From positions 1,364,001 through 1,428,000 of the forward strand of contig NZ_CP023688.1 of assembly GCF_008704655.1 (NCBI RefSeq): a stretch of DNA of 64,000 nucleotides, written 5' to 3'. The stretch comes from Streptomyces rimosus. Its GTDB lineage: Bacteria > Actinomycetota > Actinomycetes > Streptomycetales > Streptomycetaceae. The notes beneath the pieces were generated by a model. It saw only the letters and a program-made list of their open reading frames with translations. It was not told the DNA's origin and did not search any database. This document shows, one piece after another, positions 33,417 through 41,876 of the stretch (position 1 is its first letter; every line of letters begins with the position of its first letter). The position numbers and the translations under genes are program-made.

Positions 33417-34909
33417 GCCACCTCCTGGGGCAACTGGCCCTGGGGGAAGCCGAGTTCGGTGAGTGCCTCGCGAACGGCGCCGAGGCCGCTGCGAACAGCG
33501 CTTTCCATGGTCGCGGGCCACCCGGTGGCGGTCCACGCACCGGCCAGGTACAGGCCGGGGTTCTGTGTGCGGGCGGCGGGGCGCAGCCGGCCGACGCCCG
33601 GGGTGGGCGCGAACGTCGCGGTGCGTTCGCGGGTGACGAAGAAGTCGCGGACGCCGGCCCCGCGCGCGGCGGGCAACAGGCGTGCCAGCTCCGGCAGATA
33701 GCGCTCGCGCAGTTCGGCCACCGGCCGGTCGATGTCGTCCTGCGCGGCGGACTGCGAGACGGCCAGGTACTGGCTGCCGGCGCCGCCGGGCAGGGCGGCG
33801 AGCCCGGAGGCTTCCGTACGGTCGAAGACCCACTGCACAGGCGATCCCAGCGCCGCGAAGAACGTCCCCCTCAACGGACCTGACGGTCCGGGGGGCGCCC
33901 CCAGCTTGAGCACCGGCCGGTCGTAGACGACATGCAGGTTCAGGATCGGCGCCGTGCCGATGTCCAGCAGCCGGTCCTGCCCGTCGAGGCTGCCGGCGGG
34001 CAGCAGGGCGTGCGTCTCGCGCTGCGGCAGGGCCAGTACGACCGTGTCGGCGGCCAGCTGCTCACGGCCGTGCGGGCCGTTGTCGACCGTCACCCGCCAG
34101 GACCCGTCCTCGGTACGGTCCAGGCCGCTCGCGCGGGTGCGCAGCTCGACGCGGACGCCCGCCTTCTCCAGGGCCTCGCGGGCGAGCGCGTCGTGCACCT
34201 CGCCGAGCGGCACCCGGGCCCAGCCGATGTCGGCGGCGCCGTTGTCGGACAGCAGGCCGGTCTTGAAGACCTTGGCGGCCAGGCCGAGCGAGGCGTCGCC
34301 GGCCCGTGCGTTCAGCGTCGCGACGCCGACCAGGTCCCACAGCGCCTCGACGGCGCGCGGCGACTGGCCGTGCCGGCGCAGCCAGGAGGCGAAGTCCACG
34401 CCGTCCAGCCGCGGGTCCTCGGGGTCGAGCTTCTTCAGGGCCAGTGCCGCGCGGCCGACGTTCGCCCGCTCGGCGAGCGAGAGGTGCGGGTAGGTCGCCA
34501 GGCTCCTGGCCAGGTGCAGCGGTACGGGCAGGGCGGTACGCCGCAGCCGCCCCAGCCGCAGGCCGTCGGCGTCCAGCACCGGGACGTCCATCCGGTCCTG
34601 GAGGGGCACCAGGTCCCGGGCGCCGACCCGGTCGAGGAACCAGCCGTACGCCGTGCAGCAGCGCAGGTAGACGTGCTGGCCGTTGTCGACGGTCAGCTCG
34701 CCCACCGCGGACTCGCGGCGGAAGGAGAAGACCAGGCCGCCGAGCCGGGGCCGGCCCTCGACGAGGGTGACGCGCAGCCCCGCGTCGGCCAGCGCCAGCG
34801 CTGCCGTGATACCGGCGAGACCGCCCCCAATGACCACCGCAGCCGCCCCATCGGGACGGCCTGCCTCATGTGCATCGTGCCGGTCGGGCCGCATCCGTTG
34901 CGATGTCAT
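33413..34909 (-). CDS. hpnE: Hydroxysqualene dehydroxylase HpnE
   Basis: A 498-residue FAD-dependent enzyme of the phytoene-desaturase-like family. The dinucleotide motif is VVIGGGLAGITAALALADAG (about 25-44), followed by VTLVEGRPRLGG. The C-terminal block LYLAGAWTATGWPATMESAVRSG is the family FAD motif. With HpnC and HpnD it converts farnesyl diphosphate to squalene by way of presqualene diphosphate and hydroxysqualene. Its ATG overlaps the stop of the 41-codon small ORF and its stop overlaps the prenyl synthase start, both as ATGA. Confidence 0.92.
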   Translation of the reverse strand: MTSQRMRPDRHDAHEAGRPDGAAAVVIGGGLAGITAALALADAGLRVTLVEGRPRLGGLVFSFRRESAVGELTVDNGQHVYLRCCTAYGWFLDRVGARDLVPLQDRMDVPVLDADGLRLGRLRRTALPVPLHLARSLATYPHLSLAERANVGRAALALKKLDPEDPRLDGVDFASWLRRHGQSPRAVEALWDLVGVATLNARAGDASLGLAAKVFKTGLLSDNGAADIGWARVPLGEVHDALAREALEKAGVRVELRTRASGLDRTEDGSWRVTVDNGPHGREQLAADTVVLALPQRETHALLPAGSLDGQDRLLDIGTAPILNLHVVYDRPVLKLGAPPGPSGPLRGTFFAALGSPVQWVFDRTEASGLAALPGGAGSQYLAVSQSAAQDDIDRPVAELRERYLPELARLLPAARGAGVRDFFVTRERTATFAPTPGVGRLRPAARTQNPGLYLAGAWTATGWPATMESAVRSGLGAVREALTELGFPQGQLPQEVA

Positions 34910-35031
34910 TCGCCCTCCCTGATTACTGTCGTCAGGGACGCAGCGGCCCGGCGGAGGGTTGCCCGCCGCTTGGACCGCCGCCGTGGCCCTGAGCTGGGCT
35001 CGTCGGCCCCGTCCGGCTCCCGCCCCGTCAT
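34906..35031 (-). CDS. 41-residue small protein coupled between hpnD and hpnE
   Basis: An ATG at 35031 overlaps the hpnD stop (ATGA) and this frame's own TGA overlaps the hpnE ATG (again ATGA). The short frame is therefore translationally coupled at both ends, strong evidence that it is real. The product is acidic first (MTGREPDGADEPSSGP), then basic (RRRSKRRATLRRAAASL), and ends TTVIREGE. It has no membrane segment. I recall short proteins at this place in other Streptomyces hopanoid operons (DUF6380-like), but cannot verify this. A role in assembling or regulating the HpnC/D/E steps, or simply carrying ribosomes along, is possible. Confidence 0.7.
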   Translation of the reverse strand: MTGREPDGADEPSSGPRRRSKRRATLRRAAASLTTVIREGE

Positions 35032-36005
35032 CCGCGCCTCCTCGCGGGCGGCCGGCCCGCCGCCCGCGCCGCCTGCCGGCGGCCGATCGCCCGTGCGTCG
35101 AAACCCGAGAGCCCGCGCACGGCCACGAACGCCTTCTCCCGGCCGGGCAGCGAGACCCGGCCGCGCAGCACCGCCTCCGGATCGGCGGCGATCCGCGCGA
35201 GCAGCCGGTGGTAGATCCCCGCCATGGCGGCCACACAGGCTCCGCTGCGCCGGTCGAGCATGGGCAGCAGCCTGAATCCCTGGTCGAACAGGGCGCGGGC
35301 GCGCCGTACTTCGAAGTGGACCAGTCCGGTGAAGTCGGCGCCGGGCGGCGGGACCGGACTGTGGAAGCCCACCGAGCAGCCGAACTTGGCGAGGTCGTCG
35401 GAAGGCAGGTACGTACGGCCGTTTCCCGCGTCCTCGCGAACGTCTCTCAGGATATTGGTCAGTTGGAGGGCCAGCCCGAGCGTATCGGCGTATTCGGCGG
35501 CGCGTGCGGTGTCCGGTGCGCCGGGGACCGTGCCGAACACCCCCAGCGAGAGGCGGCCGATCGCGCCCGCCACACAGCGGCAGTAGACCTTCAGGTCGTC
35601 CCAAGTCTCGTAGGTCTCGCCGCGTACGTCCATCAGGACGCCGTCGATCAGCTCGTCCAGTCCGCCGAGCGGGATGGGGAAGCGCCGGGACGCGTCGGCC
35701 AGCGCCACCGCCACCGGGTCGGTGTCGTCCTCGTCGACCGCGCCGTCCTGGATACGGGCGAGCAGGGCGCGGGTGTCCTCCAGCCGCCGCTCCTTGGCGT
35801 CGTTCGCCAGCGGGCCGTCGCCGATGTCGTCGACCCGGCGCGAGAAGGCGTAGAGCGCCGACATGGCCTGCCGCTTGTCGGTCGGCAACAGCCGGATGCC
35901 GTAGGCGAAGTTACGTGCCTGCTGCCCGGTCACGGCCTCGCAGTAACGGTACGCAGCGAGCACCGGCGCGGACGCGTGTGCGATGTCCTCCACGGTCCGA
36001 CTCAC
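35028..36005 (-). CDS. hpnD: Presqualene diphosphate synthase HpnD
   Basis: A 325-residue squalene/phytoene synthase-family protein. It has an early FSRRVDDIGDGPL aspartate motif, YCRCVAGAIGRLSLGVFG, and the second aspartate region LQLTNILRDVREDAGNGRTYLP. HpnD condenses two farnesyl diphosphates into presqualene diphosphate. Start and stop each overlap the neighbours by 4 bases (hpnC stop, small ORF start). The C-terminal 20 residues are arginine/alanine-rich. Confidence 0.92.
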   Translation of the reverse strand: MSRTVEDIAHASAPVLAAYRYCEAVTGQQARNFAYGIRLLPTDKRQAMSALYAFSRRVDDIGDGPLANDAKERRLEDTRALLARIQDGAVDEDDTDPVAVALADASRRFPIPLGGLDELIDGVLMDVRGETYETWDDLKVYCRCVAGAIGRLSLGVFGTVPGAPDTARAAEYADTLGLALQLTNILRDVREDAGNGRTYLPSDDLAKFGCSVGFHSPVPPPGADFTGLVHFEVRRARALFDQGFRLLPMLDRRSGACVAAMAGIYHRLLARIAADPEAVLRGRVSLPGREKAFVAVRGLSGFDARAIGRRQAARAAGRPPARRRG

Positions 36006-36958
36006 CCCTTTCTTCGCAATGTCGCCCGCACCTCGCGCAGCAGGCTGAGCTTGGTCGGCTTGGGCGGTCCAGGGAGCACGTCGTGGTCGGCGGCCGCGAC
36101 CGCCCGGAGTGCGGCGCGTCCGCCGCCGACGAAACCGGCGAGCAGCAGCTTGAGCCTGCCGTGGACGCTACCCACCAGCGGGGTGCCTTCATTCAGCAGC
36201 GCGCGGGCGCGTTCCGCCTCGTACGCGATGAGCGCGCGCACCGGTGCGCCCCCTGTCGGCGCGGCGAGGTCCCGCTCGGTGACGCCGAAGCGCTTCATGT
36301 CCTCGCCCGGCAGGTAGACGCGGTCCCGGCGCAGGTCCTCGGCGACGTCCTGGAGGTGCTCGACGATCTGCAGGCCGGTGCACACGGCGTCCGAGGCCCG
36401 GATGCGCTCGGGGCTGGCGGTGCCGGTGATGCCCAGGACGAGCCGGCCGACGGGGTTGGCGGACAGCTCGCAGTAGGCGAGCAGGTCGCCGTACGCCGGA
36501 TAGCGGCCGACCCGCTGGTCCTGCCGGTTGGCCTCGATCAGGCCGAGGAAGGGCTCGGGGGTCAGGCCGCAGCGGCGCACGGTGGGGCCCAGGCGGCGCA
36601 TCAGGGGGTGCAGCGGGCCGGGGGCCCGGTCGCTGAAGACGCGGTGGAGGTCCGCCTCCAGCGCGTCGAGCAGGGCCAGGGTGTCTCCGCTCTGCGCCGG
36701 GTCCAGGCCCAGGCGCCGGGCGTCGCCGCCGCCGGGCGCCAGGTCGCCGTCGCCGATGTCGTCCACGAGGCGGGCGAAGCCGTAGACGGCCATCAGATCC
36801 TGCCGCCAGGCGCGGGGCAGGAAGAACGGCGCCACCGGGAAGTTCTCGTGCGCGGCCTGGTCCAGGACGGTGCGCGACTGCGCGTCGTCGTCGCGGGCGC
36901 CGTCCGGCACCCGCTGCCGGACGAGGACGTCGCGTGCCCGTGCCATCCCTCGGCTCAC
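36002..36958 (-). CDS. hpnC: Hydroxysqualene synthase HpnC
   Basis: A 318-residue paralogue of HpnD that converts presqualene diphosphate to hydroxysqualene. It has the family start ENFPVAPFFLPRAWRQDLMAVY, YGFARLVDDIGDG (aspartate motif), NPVGRLVLGITG and the second motif QIVEHLQDVAEDLRRDRVYLP. Start is GTG 36958 or ATG 36946. It is the first gene of the hopanoid operon; a long, lower-GC upstream region holds a candidate ECF-sigma promoter. Confidence 0.92.
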   Translation of the reverse strand: MSRGMARARDVLVRQRVPDGARDDDAQSRTVLDQAAHENFPVAPFFLPRAWRQDLMAVYGFARLVDDIGDGDLAPGGGDARRLGLDPAQSGDTLALLDALEADLHRVFSDRAPGPLHPLMRRLGPTVRRCGLTPEPFLGLIEANRQDQRVGRYPAYGDLLAYCELSANPVGRLVLGITGTASPERIRASDAVCTGLQIVEHLQDVAEDLRRDRVYLPGEDMKRFGVTERDLAAPTGGAPVRALIAYEAERARALLNEGTPLVGSVHGRLKLLLAGFVGGGRAALRAVAAADHDVLPGPPKPTKLSLLREVRATLRRKG

Positions 36959-37218
36959 CGGAGGCTGCCCGGCGCGCTTCGGGGCCGGAGAGTTCCAGTA
37001 GCCATTGCCGTCACGCCTCCCGTTCTACACCGCAAAGCCAAAGCATCCCATTTCGGACACGCCGCATGCCGCGACCCACCCGATCGAACCCCCGGTCTCC
37101 AGGGCGGGTACGCATTGCCCGACTTGTGCCACTTGTGCTGTTCAGTACCCGTACAGCTTACGCCGTACATCTCTCCGGCGTCCGAGGGGGTACCGAACCG
37201 CGAAGCAACGATCCGGTC

Positions 37219-37244
37219 AACATCCAACCGGCCCGAACTGTTCC
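37219..37244 (-). promoter_or_regulatory. candidate ECF (SigE-like) promoter for the hopanoid operon
   Basis: On the minus strand GGAAC (37240-37244), an 18-base spacer and GTT (37219-37221) match the GGAAC-N16-18-GTT/GTC pattern of Streptomyces SigE-type promoters. It would leave a leader of about 250 bases before hpnC. A short pattern like this can occur by chance. Confidence 0.4.
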
Positions 37245-37325
37245 CGTTTCCGGCCCAGTTGACCATCTGTTAACGATCTTTGGACCTGCGGACAACCTTC
37301 CGCCTCCGTCCCGGCAACGATCAAC

Positions 37326-37354
37326 GGCCCCCGCGAGCCGGACTCGCGGGGGCC
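37326..37354 (-). terminator. hairpin terminator of the envelope-polymer operon
   Basis: GGCCCCCGCGAG (37326-37337), loop CCGGA, and its exact complement (37343-37354) give a 12-bp stem 18 bases past the ABC ATPase stop. It ends the operon and shields the hopanoid promoter region. Confidence 0.8.
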
Positions 37355-37371
37355 GTGCGGCGCGCTGCGGG

Positions 37372-38169
37372 CTACTTGCCCGTCTCCTTCTCGTACGCCT
37401 TGATCACCTCGTCGGTCGGTCCGTCCATCATCAGCTCGCCCTTCTCCAGCCACAGCACCCGGTCGCAGGTGTCCCTGATCGACTTGTTGTTGTGACTGAC
37501 CAGGAAGACCGTGCCGGCCTCCTTGCGCAGCTCGCGGATGCGGGCCTCGGAGCGCTTCTGGAACGCCCGGTCACCCGTCGCCAGCGCCTCGTCGATCATG
37601 AGCACGTCGTGGTCCTTGGCCGCCGCGATGGAGAAGCGCAGCCGCGCCCCCATGCCGGAGGAGTACGTGCGCATCGGCAGCGAGATGAAGTCGCCCTTCT
37701 CGTTGATGCCGGAGAAGTCGACGATGCTCTGGTAGCGCTCGTGCACCTGCTCGCGGGACATGCCCATCGCCAGGCCGCCGAGGATGACGTTCTTCTCGCC
37801 GGTCAGGTCGTTCATCAGGGCCGCGTTCACGCCCAGCAGCGACGGCTGGCCGTGCGAGTAGACCTTGCCGCGCTCCGCGGGCAGCAGTCCGGCGACGGCC
37901 TTGAGCAGCGTCGACTTGCCCGAGCCGTTCGAGCCGATCAGCCCGATCGACTCGCCGCGGTACGCGGTGAAGCTGACGCCCTTGACCGCGTGCACCTCGC
38001 GCACCCCGCTGGACGGCTTGCGGCGGATGATGCGGTTCAGGGCCGCGGTGGCGCTGCCCTTGCCCGCTCCGGTGCCGTACACCCGGTACACGATGTGCAG
38101 GTCGTCCGCGATCACGGTGGGAACGCGGGTGGTGTCCGCCGTCTGCGCGGCGCCCTCTTGCTCAGCCAC
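37372..38169 (-). CDS. ABC exporter ATPase, TagH/Wzt-like
   Basis: A 265-residue ATPase. Walker A is GSNGSGKST (about 95-103), the signature is the polysaccharide-export variant YSSGMGARLRFSIA, and Walker B is VLMIDEALATGD. Such ATPases pair with TagG/Wzm-type permeases to move teichoic acids or other lipid-linked polymers across the membrane. No C-terminal carbohydrate-binding extension is present. It overlaps the permease gene by 8 bases and is the last gene of its operon. Confidence 0.9.
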   Translation of the reverse strand: MAEQEGAAQTADTTRVPTVIADDLHIVYRVYGTGAGKGSATAALNRIIRRKPSSGVREVHAVKGVSFTAYRGESIGLIGSNGSGKSTLLKAVAGLLPAERGKVYSHGQPSLLGVNAALMNDLTGEKNVILGGLAMGMSREQVHERYQSIVDFSGINEKGDFISLPMRTYSSGMGARLRFSIAAAKDHDVLMIDEALATGDRAFQKRSEARIRELRKEAGTVFLVSHNNKSIRDTCDRVLWLEKGELMMDGPTDEVIKAYEKETGK

Positions 38170-39100
38170 GGCCGTAGCGCTCCTCAGCCTTCCAGAAGTA
38201 CACGAAGCCGGCGACGCCCATCACCAGCGCCCAGCCGACGGCCAGCGGCCACACGTGCGGCGGCAGCTTGTCGGAGGTGAAGCTGTCGATCAGCGCGAAC
38301 CGCATCAGGTCGATGAAGATCACGGCCGGGTTGCAGTCCAGCAGGACGTGCACGAAGGCCGGGACCGCCTTCTCCTTGAGGATCTGGTCGATGCTGAACA
38401 TCACGCCGGACGCGTACATCCACGTCCGCATGATGAAGGGCATCAGCTGCGCCAGGTCGGGGGTCTTGCTGCCCAGGCGGGCCATGACCATCGCGAGCCC
38501 GGTGTTGAAGACGAACTGCAGCACCAGTGCCGGGATCGCCAGCAGCCAGGACCAGGTGGGCACCTGCCCGTAGCCCAGCAGGATGAGGACCAGCACGCCC
38601 ATCGAGAACAGCAGCTGCTGGAGCTGCATCAGGCAGAACGAGATGGGCAGGCAGGCGCGCGGGAAGTGCAGGGCGCGCACCAGGCCCAGGTTCCCGGAGA
38701 TCGCGCGGGTGCCGGCCATCACCGAGCTCTGCGTGAAGGTGAAGATGAAGACGCCGGTGACCAGGAAGGGCACATAGTCCTCGACCCCGCGGCTGGTGCC
38801 GATCAGCAGGCCGAAGATGAGGTAGTAGACGAGCGCGTTCAGCAGGGGCGTCACCACCTGCCACACCTGGCCCAGCTTCGCCTGGCTGTACTGCGCGGTC
38901 AGCTTCGCGCTGGCGAAGGCGGAGATGAAGTGCCGCCGGTCCCACAGCTGCCGTACGTACTCCGGCAGGCTGGGCCGGGCGCCGCTCTGCGTCAGCCCGT
39001 ACTTGCGGGCCAGCTCGGCGCGGGACAGCCCGTCGTCGGATGTTGGCGGGGCACTCATGGCGACCGCACTGTCGTGCGTAGTCTCGCTCACTGTTGACAC
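38162..39100 (-). CDS. ABC exporter permease, TagG/Wzm-like (ABC-2 type)
   Basis: A permease of about 312 residues with six hydrophobic segments in the last 240. A cytoplasmic helix precedes them with the family-like LWDRRHFISAFASAKLTAQYSQAKLGQVWQ stretch read in pieces. With the ATPase it should export a lipid-linked glycopolymer or phospho-polyol made by the neighbouring enzymes. The GTG at 39100 has GAGGA upstream and is preferred over the TTG at 39112. The N-terminal 60 residues are hydrophilic. Confidence 0.87.
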   Translation of the reverse strand: MSTVSETTHDSAVAMSAPPTSDDGLSRAELARKYGLTQSGARPSLPEYVRQLWDRRHFISAFASAKLTAQYSQAKLGQVWQVVTPLLNALVYYLIFGLLIGTSRGVEDYVPFLVTGVFIFTFTQSSVMAGTRAISGNLGLVRALHFPRACLPISFCLMQLQQLLFSMGVLVLILLGYGQVPTWSWLLAIPALVLQFVFNTGLAMVMARLGSKTPDLAQLMPFIMRTWMYASGVMFSIDQILKEKAVPAFVHVLLDCNPAVIFIDLMRFALIDSFTSDKLPPHVWPLAVGWALVMGVAGFVYFWKAEERYGRG

Positions 39101-39170
39101 TTTCGTCCTCAAGGTGCGCTGCCGGGGCCGTGCCCCGGGTTCGCGCCTGATGCTCTCAGATACGAGCTTG

Positions 39171-40043
39171 TCAGATGACGGGAGGGCGGCCCAGCCGGGT
39201 CAGGCGCCACACGGTACGCCACTTCATGGGACGCCTGGGACCACAGGACGTGGCCCAGCCCTCCTTGAAGCCGCCCAGCCAGGCACGCAGGGCGGGCCGC
39301 GAGGGCCGCCGGGCCAGGGTGAGCAGGAACCAGACACCGAGATAGACCGGAACCAGCGGGGCCGGGAGATTGCGGCGGGCCAGCCAGACCCGGTTGCGGG
39401 CCACCATGCGGTGGTAGACCGCGTGCCGGCTGGGGGCGTGGGTGGGGTGCAGCAGCACCATGTCCGACCGGTAGTCGATCATCCAGCCCGCGTCCAGGGC
39501 CCGCCACGCCAGGTCGGTCTCCTCATGGGCGTAGAAGAAGTCGTCGGGCAGCCCGCCGACCTCCTCGAAGACCTTCGTGCGGACCGCGTTCGCGCCGCCG
39601 AGGAAGGTGGTGACGCGGGAGGACCGCATCGGGTCGGAGGCCCGCAGCCGCGGCACGTGCCGGCGCTGGGTCTCCCCCGTGTCCGGGTCCGCGATACGGA
39701 AGCTGATGATGCCCAGCTTCTTGTCGCGGGCGAACGCCTCGCGGCACAGCTCGGCCGTGTCCGCCCGCTCCAGCAGCCCGTCGTCGTCCAGGAACAGCAG
39801 CACGTCCACCTCGCTGCCGCCCGGTCCGAACGCCTCGATGCCGACGTTGCGCCCGGCCGGGATGCCGACGTTCTCCGGCAGCTCCACGGTCCGTACGCCG
39901 TCGGGCAGCGGCGGCAGCGGCGAGCCGTTGCCGACGACCACGACCTCGATGTGCTCGCCGTGCTGCTTGGCGACCGAGTCGAGCAGCGCGCGCAGCTCGT
40001 CGGGGCGGTTGCCCATGGTCAGGACGACAGCGCCGACCTTCAT
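39171..40043 (-). CDS. family 2 glycosyltransferase
   Basis: A 290-residue GT-A-fold enzyme. It has an N-terminal VGAVVLTMGNRPDELRALLDS, the metal-binding FLDDDG (DxD-like, about 100-105), and FFYAHEETDLAWRA for the acceptor-site acidic residues. The closest general pattern is rhamnosyl/galactofuranosyl-type polymerising transferases. It probably adds a sugar to the polymer or lipid made by this operon, from a nucleotide-sugar donor at the inner face of the membrane. The ATG at 40043 lies 14 bases after the previous gene. Confidence 0.88.
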   Translation of the reverse strand: MKVGAVVLTMGNRPDELRALLDSVAKQHGEHIEVVVVGNGSPLPPLPDGVRTVELPENVGIPAGRNVGIEAFGPGGSEVDVLLFLDDDGLLERADTAELCREAFARDKKLGIISFRIADPDTGETQRRHVPRLRASDPMRSSRVTTFLGGANAVRTKVFEEVGGLPDDFFYAHEETDLAWRALDAGWMIDYRSDMVLLHPTHAPSRHAVYHRMVARNRVWLARRNLPAPLVPVYLGVWFLLTLARRPSRPALRAWLGGFKEGWATSCGPRRPMKWRTVWRLTRLGRPPVI

Positions 40044-40057
40044 CTCTCGCGCCCCCG

Positions 40058-40837
40058 TCACTTGAGCCTGCTGGAGGCGAGGATGGACACCAGGTGCAGC
40101 ACGGTCTGCAGGAGCGCGATACCGGCCATCACCGCGACACCGAGCCGCGAGAAGAACAGGTCGCCCCGTACCGCGTCCACGACCGCCAGGAGCAGGATCA
40201 CCAGCGACGCCTCGATGCCGAGGATCAGCCGGTGGAACTTCAGCGCCGCGGCCGCCTTGCGGGCCAGCGCCATGCCGGACGAGCGCGGCTCGGACGCGGC
40301 TTCCTTGACCGGCGGCAGTCCGCCCTGGTGGCGGGCCACGCCGACCAGGTCGGTCTCCGCCTTGATCAGGATCGCGCCGAGGGCGGCGAGGGTGCCGAGG
40401 AAGGCCCACAGCCAGTCGATCCGCCCGGAGCCCCACAGGTCGGCGGCGCGCAGGCCGAAGCCGACCAGTACGGCGGCGTCGGTGAGGTAGGCGCCTACCC
40501 GGTCCAGGTAGACCCCGCCGAGCGAGAACTGCTTCTTCCAGCGGGCCACCTCGCCGTCGACACAGTCGAGCAGCAGGTAGAGCTGGACCATCACCACCCC
40601 GAGCACGGCCCCCCAGACGCCCGGCACCAGCAGGGCCGGGGCGGCGAGGACGCCGCAGAGGGTCATCACATAGGTGAGCTGGTTCGGCGTGATCCTGGTG
40701 TTCACCAGGTACCGGTCGCAGCGCAGCGAGATCTCCCGCATGTACAGGCGACCGGCCCAGTGCTCACCGCTGCGCCGGTCCTTGACACCCGCGGGGTGCA
40801 CGACCGGGCGGAGTTCAGCTACTGACGGCTTGTGCAT
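40058..40837 (-). CDS. CDP-alcohol phosphotransferase with a deviant active site
   Basis: A 259-residue membrane enzyme of the CDP-alcohol phosphatidyltransferase family, about six helices. The motif D-x2-D-G-x2-A-R is DCVDGEVAR (91-99), and G-x3-D is GVYLD (108-112). The fourth aspartate, four residues on and usually the catalytic base, is Ala116 here (DRVGA). It may use another base, another substrate geometry, or be a non-catalytic partner of the second family member in the same operon. It overlaps the dehydrogenase gene by 23 bases. The alcohol is unknown. Confidence 0.82.
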   Translation of the reverse strand: MHKPSVAELRPVVHPAGVKDRRSGEHWAGRLYMREISLRCDRYLVNTRITPNQLTYVMTLCGVLAAPALLVPGVWGAVLGVVMVQLYLLLDCVDGEVARWKKQFSLGGVYLDRVGAYLTDAAVLVGFGLRAADLWGSGRIDWLWAFLGTLAALGAILIKAETDLVGVARHQGGLPPVKEAASEPRSSGMALARKAAAALKFHRLILGIEASLVILLLAVVDAVRGDLFFSRLGVAVMAGIALLQTVLHLVSILASSRLK

Positions 40838-41876
40838 AGTCGGCGTAGGCGTCCCTGATCTGGTCGGTGGACAGGTCGAGGTGTTCGAGGATCGTGTAGC
40901 GGCCCGGGCGGGTCTGCGGCGCGTACTCGACGGCCCGGACGAACTCCTCGTCGCTGAAGCCGATCTCGCCGGGCGTCACCGGCAGGCCGTGCCGCCTGAG
41001 CACCTCGATCATCAGCCCGCAGGTCTCCTTGTCCCCGCGCAGGTGCGTGGCGAAGGCGGCGCCGAGGCCGCACTGCTCGCCGTGGCTCGCCGCCCGCTTC
41101 GGGTACAGGAGGTCGAAGGCGTGGTTGATCTCGTGGCAGGCGCCGGAGGCCGGGCGGCTGTCGCCGGCCACCGACATGGAGATGCCGGTCAGGACCAGGC
41201 CCTCGGCCAGCACCTGGAGGAAGCCGTCGTCGCCGACGCCGCCGGGGTGGCGCAGCACGGCCTCGCCGGCCTGGCGTGCCATGGCGGCGGCCAGCCCGTC
41301 GATGTCCTCGCCGGTCTCGCGGTGCGACAGTTCCCAGTCGGCGACCGCGGAGATGTTGGAGATGGCGTCGCCGATCCCGGACCGTACGAAGCGGACCGGG
41401 GCCTCCCGGATGACGTCGAGGTCGATCACCACGGCGATCGGGTTGGGCACGCCGTACGAGCCGCGGCCCGCGTCGTTGTCGAGGGTGGCCACCGGCGAGC
41501 ACAGGCCGTCGTGCGACAGGTTCGTCGCGACGGCGACCAGCGGCAGGCCGATCCGGGCCGCCGCGTACTTCGCACAGTCGATGATCTTGCCGCCGCCCAG
41601 GCCCACGACCGCGTCGTAGCGGCCCTTCTTCATGGCGTCGCCGAGCTTGATCGCCTCGTCCAGCGTGCCGCCGCCGACCTCGTACCAGTCGGCGCCGGGC
41701 AGCATCGGGCACAGCCGCTCGCGCAGCCGGGCGCCGGAGCCGCCGCTGATGGCGACGGCGAGCTTCCCGGACGCGGAGATGCGCTGGTCGGCCAGCAGGC
41801 CCGCCAGGTCGTCCAGTGCGCCGGCGCTGATGTCGACGACGACCGGGGACGGAATCAGGCGGGTCAGTACCGGCAT
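40815..41876 (-). CDS. Glycerol-1-phosphate dehydrogenase-like protein (AraM/EgsA family)
   Basis: A 353-residue metal- and NAD(P)-dependent dehydrogenase. It has GLGGGKIIDCAKY (about 92-104), ATNLSHDGLCSP, and metal ligands at SGIGDAISN (Asp170), RPASGACHEINHAF (His248/252) and SHGEQCG (His265). These blocks follow archaeal sn-glycerol-1-phosphate dehydrogenase and bacterial AraM rather than ordinary glycerol dehydrogenase or dehydroquinate synthase. It should reduce dihydroxyacetone phosphate or a related keto-phosphate to an alcohol phosphate for the adjacent nucleotidyltransferase. Overlaps with both neighbours show tight coupling. Confidence 0.8.
   Translation of the reverse strand: MPVLTRLIPSPVVVDISAGALDDLAGLLADQRISASGKLAVAISGGSGARLRERLCPMLPGADWYEVGGGTLDEAIKLGDAMKKGRYDAVVGLGGGKIIDCAKYAAARIGLPLVAVATNLSHDGLCSPVATLDNDAGRGSYGVPNPIAVVIDLDVIREAPVRFVRSGIGDAISNISAVADWELSHRETGEDIDGLAAAMARQAGEAVLRHPGGVGDDGFLQVLAEGLVLTGISMSVAGDSRPASGACHEINHAFDLLYPKRAASHGEQCGLGAAFATHLRGDKETCGLMIEVLRRHGLPVTPGEIGFSDEEFVRAVEYAPQTRPGRYTILEHLDLSTDQIRDAYADYAQAVSS

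Larger units (their letters stand above)
36959..37371. other. upstream region of the hopanoid operon
   Basis: This 413-base stretch has noticeably lower GC than its surroundings. It holds a candidate ECF-type promoter (37219-37244) reading toward hpnC and a terminator of the envelope-polymer operon (37326-37354). I find no gene in it; the frames crossing it have no protein-like features. Confidence 0.6.
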
